Shown here: one piece after another, positions 27,722 to 37,340 of the stretch
Layout: the number at the start of each line of letters is the position of its first letter
Position numbering within the stretch: the stretch's first letter is position 1
Assembly (NCBI RefSeq): GCF_002013375.1
Contig: NZ_MAEW01000001.1
Location: 62,001-126,000, forward strand
Reading direction: 5' to 3'
DNA: 64,000 nt
DNA from: Mycobacterium sp. D16Q13
GTDB lineage: Bacteria; Actinomycetota; Actinomycetes; Mycobacteriales; Mycobacteriaceae
The notes under the pieces: generated by a model
Told to the model about the DNA's origin: nothing
Databases searched by the model: none
The model's input: the letters and a program-made list of their open reading frames with translations, nothing else
Position numbers and translations under genes: made by a program

Positions 27722-27936
27722 CTCCCTGCTCGGCGGAATGCGAGCAGAATACGGTTTCCGTTGAGATTTCGCCCAACATGAGCGGAATCCGTTGGGATAA
27801 CACCCTCAGGCCCCGGATTCAGCAACGAGGCCGCCGTCGTGCCGGTGCACCGAACCGGCAGCGAAACTACGGTTTACGACGCATTTCTCGAGTCGCCGAC
27901 GCACAATGCGGCGTGTCGGCGCGGGAGAGGTGCGGA
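27722..27936. promoter_or_regulatory. Permease control region with phased direct repeats
   Basis: CGGTTTCCGTTGAGAT (27752-27767) and CGGAATCCGTTGGGAT (27783-27798) agree at 13 of 16 positions and are 31 bases apart, about three helical turns. They lie 31-77 bases before the permease start, so they are good sites for a regulator bound on one DNA face. The rest of the region, up to the DoxX stop, shows nothing recognisable. Confidence 0.5.
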
Positions 27937-28743
27937 CTAAGCCAGTGGATTTGTTCCGTTGAGGAACACCCAGATGGCGGCCGCGGCACCCAGACCCAGC
28001 AGCACTGCGGCGAAGGACCCCACAAACGGCCTGCGGGCCCAGCCCCGTCCGGCGTCAAACCCGTACCGGCCAGGGCCGACGAGGATCACGGCGATGATCG
28101 CGACGATCATCAACAGCTCGAACTCGTGCCCATCGGGCCAGAAGATCGCGTAGCGGTTCGCCTTGTCGGACACCATGTCGGACAGCAGCACATTGGCCAT
28201 GAAGGCCAGCGCGGCCGCACCGGCCAGCGGCGTGAGCAGGCCGAGAACCAGCAGCACCCCGGCGCCGAGCTCCGCCGTCACGCCGATATACGTAAGGATG
28301 TCGGCGTATTTGAAGCCCCGGTCATTCAAGGTTGCTTCGAATCCGTTGAGTCCGGTCCCGCCCCACCAGCCGAAAACCTTGCGCAGCCCATGCGCGATGA
28401 GCACCGCGCCCACCCCGACACGCAGCAACAACAGTCCGAGATCTTGAGTGCCACGACGATCGCCCGTCGGGTCCTGGGTACCCCACGGCGCGGCATGTCG
28501 CGCCTGCACCGCCTCGGAGGATATTTGCGTGGTGGCAGGCTCGGCATAGGGCAGCGGCGCTGGATCGTACAACGGTCCAACCTCTTTCACATCGTGGGAG
28601 CTCGTCAGCTTCTCCGCCTGGTAATGCGGGATTGCCGTGGTCTCGAAATCGCCGCCATAGGTGGCCGACGGCACATCGTCTTCAGGGTCGACCAGCTCGG
28701 GCGGCTTACGCCACGCCTGCGGATCGTCCGAATGACCGGTCAC
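27937..28743 (-). CDS. DoxX-family membrane protein
   Basis: The GTG at 28743 gives 268 residues: an acidic, disordered cytoplasmic region of about 110 residues, then four membrane helices with the DoxX pattern (LLLLRVGVGAVLIAHGLRK, then FGWWGG, ELGAGVLLVLGLLTPLAGAA). It matches Rv3005c, which in M. tuberculosis forms the membrane-associated oxidoreductase complex with SseA and SodA in thiol and radical stress. Those partners are not encoded here. An upstream frame extends to 28851 but would overlap the start of lppZ, so the later start is preferred. Confidence 0.82.
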   Translation of the reverse strand: MTGHSDDPQAWRKPPELVDPEDDVPSATYGGDFETTAIPHYQAEKLTSSHDVKEVGPLYDPAPLPYAEPATTQISSEAVQARHAAPWGTQDPTGDRRGTQDLGLLLLRVGVGAVLIAHGLRKVFGWWGGTGLNGFEATLNDRGFKYADILTYIGVTAELGAGVLLVLGLLTPLAGAAALAFMANVLLSDMVSDKANRYAIFWPDGHEFELLMIVAIIAVILVGPGRYGFDAGRGWARRPFVGSFAAVLLGLGAAAAIWVFLNGTNPLA

Positions 28744-28813
28744 GGGCTCAGCGTAAGTCCATTGGAGCCCCGAATGTGGCGAGCAACGCCGTAAGGTCCG
28801 TAATCTTGCGGGC

Positions 28814-29977
28814 ATGCTCATTCGCTCCAGCCCCTCGACGGGACCGATCAATGAGCCATCGGGGAAAAGACTGCTTGTCGGTTCGATGGCGGCGTTGGCC
28901 GGAACGGTGACGCTGTTATCGGGATGTGTGCGGTTCGATCCGACCCAGGATCAGCCGTTTACCGAGGTTCCCCGGCGCGGGGTTGCCCAGACCACGACCA
29001 CCCCGCCGCCGCCATTGCCGGGTAAACCGTTCCCCAAGCAGTGCCCCGCCGACGGTGTGATGCAGGGATGCCTGGAGGCCACCAGCGGACTCATCATGGG
29101 CAGCGACGGAAAGACCGCATTGGTCGCCGAGCGCGCGACGGGTGTCATCAAAGAGATCGCGACGAGCGCCGAACCGAAGGTGAAGACGACCATCCCCGTC
29201 GACCCGTCCGGGGACGGCGGACTGTCCGATATCGTGCTCTCCCCCTCTTACCAGCAGGACCGGCTGATGTACGCCTACATCAGCACCCCTACCGACAACC
29301 GGGTGATACGTGTCGCCGACGGCGACGTACCCAAGGACATCCTCACCGGTATCCCCAAGGGACCCAATGGCAATGCTGGATCGCTGGCGTTCATCAGCCC
29401 CACCACACTGGTGGTACAGACCGGCACCGGTGGCAACGCGGCAGCAGCCAATGATCCGAACTCTCTGGCCGGCAAGGTGATCCGCATCGAGCAGCCCACC
29501 ACCATCGACCAGGCCGCGCCGACGACCGCGATCAGCGGCCTCGGTGACGGCGGTGCCATGTGTGTGGATGCCGCCAACGGCGCGCTATATGTCACCGACC
29601 GCGCACCCGCGGGCGATCGGCTGCAGAAGCTCACCAAGGACGGCAAGATCTCAACGGTCTGGACGTGGCCGGACAAGCCCGGGGTGGCCGGTTGCGCCGC
29701 ATTGGACAGCTCGGTGATGGTCAATTTGGTGTTCAACCAGACCACCGTGGTGGTGCGCCAGAACCCCGAAACCGGTGCGGTCACCGGCGATCCCGAGGTG
29801 CTCCGCCAGAAGGAGCAGCACGGTCATGTGCGGGCGCTGAAGCTCTCGGCCGACGGAAACGTCTGGGGCGGTTCCATCAACAAGGACTTCGGCACCGCCA
29901 CTCCCACCGAGGACGTGGTGTTCCCACTGTTCCCGAAGGGCGGCGGATTCCCCCGGGCCAACGACGACCTGGACTAA
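28814..29977 (+). CDS. lppZ: Lipoprotein LppZ, beta-propeller (glucose/sorbosone dehydrogenase-like)
   Basis: A 387-residue exported lipoprotein: the signal segment GSMAALAGTVTLLSGC ends in a clear lipobox with the acylated Cys near residue 38. The mature part is a PQQ-dehydrogenase-like six-bladed propeller, with LSDIVLSPSYQQDRLMYAYI, SLAFISPTTLVVQTGTGG and HGHVRALKLSADGNVWGGS. It matches Rv3006, also divergent from the DoxX gene. The typical sugar-oxidising catalytic residues are not evident, so an enzymatic role is uncertain. It converges with gatB with no gap between the stops. Confidence 0.87.
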   Translation: MLIRSSPSTGPINEPSGKRLLVGSMAALAGTVTLLSGCVRFDPTQDQPFTEVPRRGVAQTTTTPPPPLPGKPFPKQCPADGVMQGCLEATSGLIMGSDGKTALVAERATGVIKEIATSAEPKVKTTIPVDPSGDGGLSDIVLSPSYQQDRLMYAYISTPTDNRVIRVADGDVPKDILTGIPKGPNGNAGSLAFISPTTLVVQTGTGGNAAAANDPNSLAGKVIRIEQPTTIDQAAPTTAISGLGDGGAMCVDAANGALYVTDRAPAGDRLQKLTKDGKISTVWTWPDKPGVAGCAALDSSVMVNLVFNQTTVVVRQNPETGAVTGDPEVLRQKEQHGHVRALKLSADGNVWGGSINKDFGTATPTEDVVFPLFPKGGGFPRANDDLD

Positions 29978-31477
29978 CTAGCCCTGGCCGCAGGCCTTGA
30001 GCACCAGGTCCTTGACCTGCGCGGCGTCGGCCTGACCCTTGGTCGCCTTCATCACCGCGCCGACGATGGCACCCGCGGCTGCCACCTTGCCGTCGCGGAT
30101 CTTCTGCGCGACATCTGGATTGGCAGTCAGTGCCTCATCGACGGCGGCCTGGATCAGCGAATCGTCGCGCATCACCACCAACCCACGAGCGGTCATCACC
30201 TGCTCGGGTTCACCCTCACCGGCGAGCACCCCGTCGATCACCTGTCGGGCCAGCTTGTTGGACAGCTTGCCGTCGTTGATCAACGTGACAACGGCAGCCA
30301 CCTGAGTCGGCGTGATCGGAAGCTCGGACAGCTCGACCTCCCGTGAATTGGCCTGCTGCACCATGTAGTTGCCCCACCACGAGCGTGCTTCTTCGCTGCT
30401 GGCTCCCTCGGCGACGGTGGCCTGTACGAGTTCGACCGCACCGTTGTTCACCAGGTCGCGCATTACCTCATCGGAGACGCCCCACTCCTGCTGAATGCGC
30501 CCCAGCCGCAGCCAGGGCAGCTCGGGAAGGGTGCCGCGCAGCCCCTCGATCAGCTCGATGCTCGGCGCGACGGGCTCCAGGTCCGGCTCCGGGAAGTACC
30601 GATAGTCCTCGGCGGTCTCCTTACGGCGCCCCGCACTGGTGGAGCCGTCCTGCTCCAGGAAGTGCCGCGTCTCCTGAATAACTTCCTCGCCCGCGTCCAG
30701 AACAGCTGCCTGACGGCGCATCTCATAGCGGACCGCTACCTCGACGCTCTTGAGTGAGTTGACGTTCTTGGTCTCGGTACGGGTGCCGAACTCGCCGGCA
30801 CCGGTCGGCATCAGCGACACATTCGCATCGCAGCGCATCGACCCGTGATCCATGCGCACATCGGAAACATCCAAGGCGCGCAACAGATCCCGCAGCGCCG
30901 TCACGTAGGCACGAGCGATCTCCGGGGCCCGTTCCCCGGTGCCCTCGATGGGCTTGGTCACGATCTCGACCAGCGGCACGCCGGCACGGTTGTAATCGAG
31001 CAGGGATTCGGTTGCCCCGGAGATGCGACCGGTCTCGCCGCCGATATGCGTCAGCTTGCCGGTGTCCTCTTCCATGTGGGCGCGCTCGATCTGCACCCGC
31101 CAGGTGGTGCCGTCGTCCAATGGAACGTCGAGGTAACCGTTGAACGCGATCGGCTCGTCATACTGGGAGATCTGGTAGTTCTTGGGCTGGTCCGGGTAGA
31201 AGTAGTTCTTGCGGGCGAACCGGCCCCACGGGGCGATCTCACAGTTCAGCGCCAGTCCGATACGGATGGCCGATTCGACGGCCTTCTCATTGACAACCGG
31301 CAGCGAGCCCGGCAGGCCGAGGCAGACCGGGCAGATCTGCGTGTTTGGCTCCGCGCCGAACGCCGTCGGGCAGCCGCAGAACATCTTGGTGGCCGTGGAC
31401 AGTTCGACGTGGACTTCCATACCGAGCACCGGCTCGTATCGGGTCAGCACGTCGTCGTAGTCCAGCAGTTCTGTCAT
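29978..31477 (-). CDS. gatB: Asp-tRNA(Asn)/Glu-tRNA(Gln) amidotransferase subunit B
   Basis: GatB of the GatCAB complex selects and phosphorylates the misacylated tRNA for amidation. The 499 residues begin with [20 protein letters not shown] and carry [15 protein letters not shown]. The zinc site is partly kept (CGC early in the chain, then CPVC). The kinase core ends with a helical and YqeY-like tail important for tRNA binding. In this genus gatB is separated from gatA-gatC by pfkA and here also by an esterase and two small secreted protein genes. Confidence 0.96.
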   Translation of the reverse strand: MTELLDYDDVLTRYEPVLGMEVHVELSTATKMFCGCPTAFGAEPNTQICPVCLGLPGSLPVVNEKAVESAIRIGLALNCEIAPWGRFARKNYFYPDQPKNYQISQYDEPIAFNGYLDVPLDDGTTWRVQIERAHMEEDTGKLTHIGGETGRISGATESLLDYNRAGVPLVEIVTKPIEGTGERAPEIARAYVTALRDLLRALDVSDVRMDHGSMRCDANVSLMPTGAGEFGTRTETKNVNSLKSVEVAVRYEMRRQAAVLDAGEEVIQETRHFLEQDGSTSAGRRKETAEDYRYFPEPDLEPVAPSIELIEGLRGTLPELPWLRLGRIQQEWGVSDEVMRDLVNNGAVELVQATVAEGASSEEARSWWGNYMVQQANSREVELSELPITPTQVAAVVTLINDGKLSNKLARQVIDGVLAGEGEPEQVMTARGLVVMRDDSLIQAAVDEALTANPDVAQKIRDGKVAAAGAIVGAVMKATKGQADAAQVKDLVLKACGQG

Positions 31478-31599
31478 GCTGCGATCCTAATGGGTCGGCA
31501 TTGCCGGCCAAGCAGACGCGTGTCGCGGAGAAAGCGCAGGTGGCCGCCGTCGGGCAGTGAATCTGGGCACTCGATGAGGACGCAGGATGGCGACGCTCC

Positions 31600-32631
31600 T
31601 CAGCCGAAGAAGGCGGCCGCGTCCTCGTAACGATTCTTCGGGACCAGCTTGAGATGGCGGGTCGCCTCCGACAACGGCACTCGCCCAATGTCCTGGCCCC
31701 GCAGCGACACCATCACCCCGTACTCGCCGGCATGGGCGGCGTCCGCGGCATTCACACCGAACCGGGTAGCGAGCACCCTGTCGAACGGTGTCGGGGTGCC
31801 GCCGCGCTGCACATGGCCCAGCACCGTGGTGCGGACCTCCTTGTTGATGCGCTTCTCGATTTCGACGCCGAGCTGCTGGGCCACACCGGTGAACCGCTGA
31901 TGCCCGAACTCGTCAATTCCCCCGTCGCGTAACTCCATTGAGCCCTCCGCTGGCTTGGCACCCTCGGCCACCACGCAGATGAAATGCGAATCCCCGCGCT
32001 GGAAGCGGCCTTTGATCAGGCGGCACACCTCTTCCACGTCATACGGTACTTCGGGGATCAGTGTCATATGGGCGCCGGAGGCCAGCCCGGCGTGTAGCGC
32101 GATCCACCCCGCATGCCTGCCCATCACCTCCACCAGCATGACGCGCTGGTGCGATTCGGCCGTGCTGTGCAGCCGGTCGATGGCGTCGGTGGCGATGGTC
32201 AGCGCCGTATCGAACCCGAAAGTGACATCGGTGCAATCGATATCGTTATCGATTGTCTTGGGCACCCCCACCACGGGCACGTTCTCGTCGGCGAGCCAGC
32301 TGGCCGCCGTCAGCGTGCCCTCCCCACCGATCGGGATGAGTACATCGATCCCGTTGTCATCGAGGGTCTGCTTGATCTGGTCCAGCCCGGCACGCAGCTT
32401 GTCGGGGTTGGTGCGCGCGGTGCCGAGCACCGTGCCGCCCTTGGTCAGCAGCCGGTCGTTGCGATCGTCATTGGCCAGCTGAATGCGCCGATTCTCCAGC
32501 AGCCCGCGCCAGCCATCCTGAAATCCGACCACCTGGGAGTCGTAGCGGTTGGCGCAGGTTCGAACCACCGCGCGGATGACGGCGTTGAGCCCTGGGCAGT
32601 CTCCTCCACCGGTAAGCACTCCGATACGCAT
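31600..32631 (-). CDS. pfkA: 6-phosphofructokinase
   Basis: A 343-residue phosphofructokinase, the committed step of glycolysis. The chain starts [20 protein letters not shown]. It has GGEGTLTAA, whose glycine after the acidic residue favours ATP over pyrophosphate, and PKTIDNDID, whose lysine replaces the glycine of E. coli PfkA. This mix is normal in the actinobacterial group III enzymes. The sugar-phosphate loop [18 protein letters not shown] follows. Its gene order between gatB and gatA matches Rv3010c. Confidence 0.95.
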   Translation of the reverse strand: MRIGVLTGGGDCPGLNAVIRAVVRTCANRYDSQVVGFQDGWRGLLENRRIQLANDDRNDRLLTKGGTVLGTARTNPDKLRAGLDQIKQTLDDNGIDVLIPIGGEGTLTAASWLADENVPVVGVPKTIDNDIDCTDVTFGFDTALTIATDAIDRLHSTAESHQRVMLVEVMGRHAGWIALHAGLASGAHMTLIPEVPYDVEEVCRLIKGRFQRGDSHFICVVAEGAKPAEGSMELRDGGIDEFGHQRFTGVAQQLGVEIEKRINKEVRTTVLGHVQRGGTPTPFDRVLATRFGVNAADAAHAGEYGVMVSLRGQDIGRVPLSEATRHLKLVPKNRYEDAAAFFG

Positions 32632-32668
32632 AGCCCCATCATGCCCGGCAGCGGGTGAGACGGCAGCG

Positions 32669-34174
32669 CTACGGAGCCTTCGGGAGGCGACTCGGAACGC
32701 TCAGCCTGAACCCGGCCCACACCTCACGACGGTCGGCGCCCAGGTTCTGCTCGACACGTGTCGCACTGTCGAAGACCATCACGGGCCATTCCGGACCGCG
32801 GTACAACGGCCAGTCCTCACTGGGAACGCCGTTGCGCGCGAAAGCTACCCAGCGTTGTTGCATGTCGTCAACCACACGTGAGGCATCGCGATGCGTAAGG
32901 CTGCCGGCCAACAGCGGCCCGGCAGGACCGCGATAACTGCCGAAGACCGCCAGCAGCTCGGTAGCGTGCGACCCTTTCAAACCAGCCGCCCGCACAGTCC
33001 AGGGCGCATAGTCGAATCGGTAGACGTACACCGGCGCGAACTGTTGATGCGCTCCGGCAATCCGCCACACCGAGGACGTGAAGAACATGTCCCCCGCGAG
33101 CCGCAACCGCGCTTCCTTCGACGGATATCCCGGATAGGCCGCGAGGATTCGTTCCCGGTAACCGGAGCCCCCGCCCGCGAGAATTTCCTGCTGCTCGGGC
33201 TCGGACAACGGCATCGCCTTGATCACCTTCGTGAAGAGCCTGGCCTCATCGGCGTTACTGCCAACGATCAGCGGAACACGTTGCGCTTCACCGTGTTCCA
33301 TCGCTTCTACGGGAGGCTTCGGCAGATAGTCGCCGTCGACCGAAGGACCGAACGGGAAGCTGCCCTCCGCGATCAACGTGCGCTGTGCGCGCAGCAGCCG
33401 CCGTGGCGAGGCATTCATGACAGTCGCCGCGGCGTTATCGGGTGCGGCGCCGAGCAGTTCAGCGAAACGCCGGGCGTCATGCGCGATCGCGTCGGCGTTG
33501 GCGGCCAGGCCGCTGGCGGTGCTCTGGATAATCGCGCGATGGAACAGCCCCGCGGCGGCCGGGGTGGCCATCAGGGTCTCGACAGCACTGCCGCCCGCGC
33601 TCTCCCCGAAGATGGTCACATTGTCCGGGTCTCCCCCGAAGGCGCGAATGTTGTCACGGACCCACTGCAGAGCCAGCACGAGATCACGCAGGTACACGTT
33701 GCTTTCGATGACATGCTCGTCGTCGGACAGCGCGGACAGATCGAAAGCGCCCAGTGCACCCACGCGATAGTTCGCCGACACGTAGACGCATCCACGGCGC
33801 GCCAGTATCGACCCCTCATAAGGCGGCGAGGCGCTGGCGCCGAGAAAGTATCCGCCGCCGTAGATGTAGAACATGACCGGCAGCGGACCATCCGGTAACT
33901 CTTCCGGCGTCACCACATTGAGCGAGAGGCAGTCCTCGCTGCGCCGCTTCTGTGGCGTGAACACCTTGGGCTGGTACGGCACCGCGCCAAATCTTGTGCA
34001 GCGCCGGACGCCCTCCCAGGGCTGCACGGGACGCGGCGCCCGCAGTCGCAGCGGCCCCACCGGCGGTTCGGCGTAGGGAATCCCGCGGAAACGGCGCATT
34101 CCGCGCCGGACAAAGCCTTCGATGACGCCACTGTTGACTCTTACCCGCTTCGGCGCCGCTGCCACGGATGCCAA
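32669..34174 (-). CDS. Type B carboxylesterase
   Basis: A 501-residue carboxylesterase/lipase. The oxyanion region [13 protein letters not shown] and the nucleophile elbow [13 protein letters not shown] are typical, with the family signature [11 protein letters not shown]. The catalytic acid and histidine lie in the C-terminal half, the His probably in [12 protein letters not shown]. The protein has no signal peptide. Its M. tuberculosis relatives include LipT and similar enzymes. Substrates are short-chain esters or xenobiotics. Placed between pfkA and two small secreted proteins, it interrupts the otherwise conserved gat region. Confidence 0.92.
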   Translation of the reverse strand: MASVAAAPKRVRVNSGVIEGFVRRGMRRFRGIPYAEPPVGPLRLRAPRPVQPWEGVRRCTRFGAVPYQPKVFTPQKRRSEDCLSLNVVTPEELPDGPLPVMFYIYGGGYFLGASASPPYEGSILARRGCVYVSANYRVGALGAFDLSALSDDEHVIESNVYLRDLVLALQWVRDNIRAFGGDPDNVTIFGESAGGSAVETLMATPAAAGLFHRAIIQSTASGLAANADAIAHDARRFAELLGAAPDNAAATVMNASPRRLLRAQRTLIAEGSFPFGPSVDGDYLPKPPVEAMEHGEAQRVPLIVGSNADEARLFTKVIKAMPLSEPEQQEILAGGGSGYRERILAAYPGYPSKEARLRLAGDMFFTSSVWRIAGAHQQFAPVYVYRFDYAPWTVRAAGLKGSHATELLAVFGSYRGPAGPLLAGSLTHRDASRVVDDMQQRWVAFARNGVPSEDWPLYRGPEWPVMVFDSATRVEQNLGADRREVWAGFRLSVPSRLPKAP

Positions 34175-34195
34175 CCTAGCCCCCGGGGCGCGTCG

Positions 34196-34468
34196 TCATC
34201 GCCCGGGGCGCACCGTCGTGGGGCCCGGCCTGGTCGTCACGATGGTGGCGGACGGTGGAGCATTCCCGGGGTCGGGCGTCGACGACAGGTGACGGTCGCC
34301 GGCAGGAAGACAGTCACGGTCCACCGGTCCCCCGCAATCCACGGGTTTCACCTGGACTGCCGCCTCGGGAGCCTCGGTGTGGCTCGTCCACACCGCACCG
34401 GCGAAAACCATCGCGCACACGCCGACCGCGCCAAGCAGACCTCTCGACGCTCTATGGATGCGCGTCAC
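34196..34468 (-). CDS. Small secreted CX7C protein, copy 2
   Basis: A 90-residue protein from the GTG at 34468, which overlaps the stop of the copy before it (GTGA). It has one hydrophobic segment (GLLGAVGVCAMVFAGAVW) acting as a signal peptide or anchor. The mature part reads PVDCGGPVDRDC, AGDRHL, PDPGN and an arginine/proline/threonine tail. The same landmarks at the same spacing occur in the protein encoded just upstream (34465-34722), so the two arose by tandem duplication. No family is recognised and the function is unknown. Confidence 0.65.
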   Translation of the reverse strand: MTRIHRASRGLLGAVGVCAMVFAGAVWTSHTEAPEAAVQVKPVDCGGPVDRDCLPAGDRHLSSTPDPGNAPPSATIVTTRPGPTTVRPGR

Positions 34469-34722
34469 GGTCGCGGCAAGACGGTACTGGGGCGTGTTTT
34501 TGTCTGCGGGACGGTCGCCCGCGGCACCATATTGCCCGGGTTCGGTCGCGCGGTCAGGTGTGGATCGCCGGAGTAATCGCAGGTGGTGTCCGTCTGTACT
34601 GAACATCGGACCGGCACCTGCTGCGTTGCCGGGACGGCCTGTGACACCGCCACAACACCCGGTATCGCCGCCACCACACCGGCGGCGATCACCGTACCGC
34701 CACACCGAACTCTCATATGCAT
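34465..34722 (-). CDS. Small secreted CX7C protein, copy 1
   Basis: An 85-residue protein whose first about 30 residues (MHMRVRCGGTVIAAGVVAAI, then PGVVAVSQAV) form a signal peptide with a likely cut after an Ala or Val. The mature part has PVRCSVQTDTTC (two cysteines seven residues apart, able to form one disulfide), then SGDPHL, PNPGN and a threonine/proline/arginine tail. It aligns without gaps to the next gene's product. It is probably the first gene of a two-gene operon downstream of gatA. An ATG at 34716 (codon 3) is an alternative start. Confidence 0.65.
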   Translation of the reverse strand: MHMRVRCGGTVIAAGVVAAIPGVVAVSQAVPATQQVPVRCSVQTDTTCDYSGDPHLTARPNPGNMVPRATVPQTKTRPSTVLPRP

Positions 34723-34788
34723 ATATGCAAATATGACAGCTCTTACGGCTAGCGCCCGTACAGAACGCTGATAGTTACCTGTGAATCT

Positions 34789-36267
34789 CTAAAGCGCCGA
34801 GGGCAGCGGGCCGCGGGCTGTTTCGTAGGCCGCCCCCACCCGATACAGCCGGTCGTCGGCAAGTGCGGGAGCCATGATCTGCAGACCCACCGGAAGCCCG
34901 TCATCGGCAGACAGTCCGGACGGCACCGACATTCCGCAGTGCCCGGCCAGATTCAGCGGCAGCGTGCACAAATCGAACTGGTACATGGCCAGCGGGTCAT
35001 CGACCTTCTCCCCCAACCGGAATGCGGTGGTGGGCGTCGCCGGGGTCACCAACACGTCCACCTGCTCATAGGCCTGCTCCAGATCGCGTTTGATCAGGGT
35101 GCGCACCTTCTGCGCCCGGCCGTAGTAGGCGTCGTAGTACCCCGCCGATAACGCATACGTGCCGATCATGATGCGCCGCTTCACCTCTGGGCCAAAGCCC
35201 GCGGCCCGGGTGAGCGCCATGACCTCCTCGGCGCTGTGTGTTCCGTCGTCGCCCACGCGCATGCCGTACCGCATGGCATCGAACCGAGCCAGATTGGAGG
35301 ACACCTCGGACGGCAGAATCAAGTAGTACGCCGGAAGTGCGTATTCGAAGTGGGGACAGGACACCTCAACCACATCGGCGCCCAGCGCGGTCAGCTGTTC
35401 GACGGCCGCGTCGAACGATGCCATCACGCCCGGCTGATACCCATCGCCACGCAACTGCGAGACCACCCCGACGCGAACGCCTTTGAGGTCGCCAGCGGCA
35501 CCGGCACGAGCGGCGGCCACGACATCGGGCACCGGCTCATCGACGGAGGTGGAGTCGCGCGGATCATGCCCCGCGATCACCTGGTGCAACAGCGCGGTAT
35601 CCAGCACCGTGCGCGCGCAGGGCCCGCCCTGGTCCAGGGACGACGCGCAGGCCACCAGGCCATAACGCGACACCGTTCCGTAGGTGGGCTTGACCCCGAC
35701 GGTCGCGGTAAGTGCCGCGGGCTGACGGATCGAGCCGCCGGTGTCGGTGCCGATGGCCAGGGGCGCCTGGAACGCAGCCAGAGCGGCCGCGCTACCGCCG
35801 CCCGAACCGCCCGGCACCCGCTCGATGTCCCACGGGTTACGGGTGGGTCCGTACGCGGAGTTCTCGGTGGAGGAACCCATCGCGAACTCGTCCATGTTCG
35901 TCTTGCCCAAGATCGGGATCCCGGCCGCGCGCAGCCGCGCGGTGACCGTCGCGTCATAGGGCGGAACCCAGTTCTCCAGGATCTTGGACCCGCAGGTGGT
36001 CGGCATATCGCTGGTGGTGAAGACGTCCTTGAGCGCCAGCGGAACGCCGGCAAGCGGTGACGCTACCGATCCGGCCGATATCGCGTCGTCGGCGTCCTTG
36101 GCAGCGGCGAGTGCCTGCTCTCCCGCCACATGCAGGAAGGCTCGATAGGTCTCGTCGGTACTGGCGATCTGATCCAGATGCGCGCGCGTCACCTCGACGG
36201 ATGACACCTCGCCCGCATGAATCAGCGCGGCCAGAGAGGCGGCGTCTTGCCTGATCAGATCGGTCAC
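34789..36267 (-). CDS. gatA: Asp-tRNA(Asn)/Glu-tRNA(Gln) amidotransferase subunit A
   Basis: GatA is the amidase that releases ammonia from glutamine for GatB. The 492-residue chain has the amidase-signature triad: the Lys in [20 protein letters not shown], the cis-Ser in [14 protein letters not shown], and the nucleophile Ser in [13 protein letters not shown]. The stop of gatC overlaps its start as ATGA, so both are made from one message. Confidence 0.97.
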   Translation of the reverse strand: MTDLIRQDAASLAALIHAGEVSSVEVTRAHLDQIASTDETYRAFLHVAGEQALAAAKDADDAISAGSVASPLAGVPLALKDVFTTSDMPTTCGSKILENWVPPYDATVTARLRAAGIPILGKTNMDEFAMGSSTENSAYGPTRNPWDIERVPGGSGGGSAAALAAFQAPLAIGTDTGGSIRQPAALTATVGVKPTYGTVSRYGLVACASSLDQGGPCARTVLDTALLHQVIAGHDPRDSTSVDEPVPDVVAAARAGAAGDLKGVRVGVVSQLRGDGYQPGVMASFDAAVEQLTALGADVVEVSCPHFEYALPAYYLILPSEVSSNLARFDAMRYGMRVGDDGTHSAEEVMALTRAAGFGPEVKRRIMIGTYALSAGYYDAYYGRAQKVRTLIKRDLEQAYEQVDVLVTPATPTTAFRLGEKVDDPLAMYQFDLCTLPLNLAGHCGMSVPSGLSADDGLPVGLQIMAPALADDRLYRVGAAYETARGPLPSAL

Positions 36268-36572
36268 TCTTCTTCCCCCAGAATCTGCGGCACCGCGAAG
36301 CGCCCCTCCGCCACCCGCGGAGCCTGCGCCAGCGCCTGATCGGGGGTCAGGCAGTCGGCAATCACATCGGGCCGTGTGACATTGACCGCATCGAGCGGAG
36401 AGCTCGTCGCGTCCACCTCGTCGAGCTCATCGGTGGAAACAGCACTGATCTGGCTGACGTGGCCGAGGATCGCGTCGAGTTGCCCGGCGTATCCGTCCAG
36501 CTCAGCGTCAGTCAGCGCAAGCCTGGCCAGTCTGGCCAGGTGCGCGACCTCGTCACGGGATATGGCGCTCAC
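36264..36572 (-). CDS. gatC: Asp-tRNA(Asn)/Glu-tRNA(Gln) amidotransferase subunit C
   Basis: The small GatC subunit holds GatA and GatB together. The GTG at 36572 gives 102 residues ([20 protein letters not shown] at the start), the normal length, with [11 protein letters not shown] and the conserved C-terminal [10 protein letters not shown]. An upstream frame to 36614 would overlap the divergent ACT gene. It is first in the gatC-gatA unit. Confidence 0.93.
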   Translation of the reverse strand: MSAISRDEVAHLARLARLALTDAELDGYAGQLDAILGHVSQISAVSTDELDEVDATSSPLDAVNVTRPDVIADCLTPDQALAQAPRVAEGRFAVPQILGEEE

Positions 36573-36615
36573 GGCTAGATAGCCTAGAGGGCGGCAGTGC
36601 CTGACCTGTGCCACA

Positions 36616-37281
36616 GTGTTGGACGTGCCGTCTTATCTGCTGCGCCTGCAGCTCGCCGACCGTCCCGGCAGTCTCGGATCGGTCGCCGTCGCGCTCGGCA
36701 CGGTGGGCGCAGACATCCTGTCCCTCGACGTCGTCGAGCGCGGCCCGGGCTATGCCATCGACGATCTGGTCATCGACCTGCCGCCGGGGGCCATGCCCGA
36801 TTCGTTGCTCACTGCCGCGGAGGCGCTGAACGGGGTGCATGTGCATTCCATCCGCCCGCACACGGGCCTGTTGGAGGCGCATCGCGAGCTGGAACTCATC
36901 GACAGGGTGGCCGCCGCCGCGGCATCCGCCCGTCTGGAGGTACTCGCCCAGGAAGCCCCCCATGTGCTGCGCGCCAATTGGTGCACCGTGGTGCGGCAGG
37001 ACGGCAGCGGCTTCATTCGAGTGGCCGGGAGTTCCGGCGCTCCGGAGACCCAGGCGACCTCGGCCCCGTGGTTACCGCTGGACCGAGCGCAGGTCCTCGA
37101 CACCGCCGCCGACTGGGTGCCGCAGCTGTGGAAAGACATGGACACCACCCTGGCGGCCGCACCGCTGGGCTCGGGTGACACCGCCGTCGTGCTGGGTCGT
37201 CCCGGCGGCCCGGAGTTTCGGCCCTCGGAGGTCGCCCGTCTGGGCTACCTGGCGGGCATCGTCGCAACCTTGGTGCGGTAG
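36616..37281 (+). CDS. ACT-domain protein (Rv3013 family)
   Basis: A 221-residue protein with an N-terminal ACT domain ([20 protein letters not shown] and [20 protein letters not shown]) and a conserved helical region ([20 protein letters not shown]). The C-terminal half is unassigned. It matches Rv3013 in the same place beside gatC and ligA. ACT domains bind amino acids, so this is probably an amino-acid sensor, but no partner enzyme is fused. The GTG at 36616 or the GTG at 36625 (VPSYLL) may be the true start. Confidence 0.83.
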   Translation: MLDVPSYLLRLQLADRPGSLGSVAVALGTVGADILSLDVVERGPGYAIDDLVIDLPPGAMPDSLLTAAEALNGVHVHSIRPHTGLLEAHRELELIDRVAAAAASARLEVLAQEAPHVLRANWCTVVRQDGSGFIRVAGSSGAPETQATSAPWLPLDRAQVLDTAADWVPQLWKDMDTTLAAAPLGSGDTAVVLGRPGGPEFRPSEVARLGYLAGIVATLVR

Positions 37282-37340
37282 CGGCCGGTTCACAGGAACG
37301 GTACAGCCGTCTCCCGGAATCGCCCGGCACACTCACTGGC

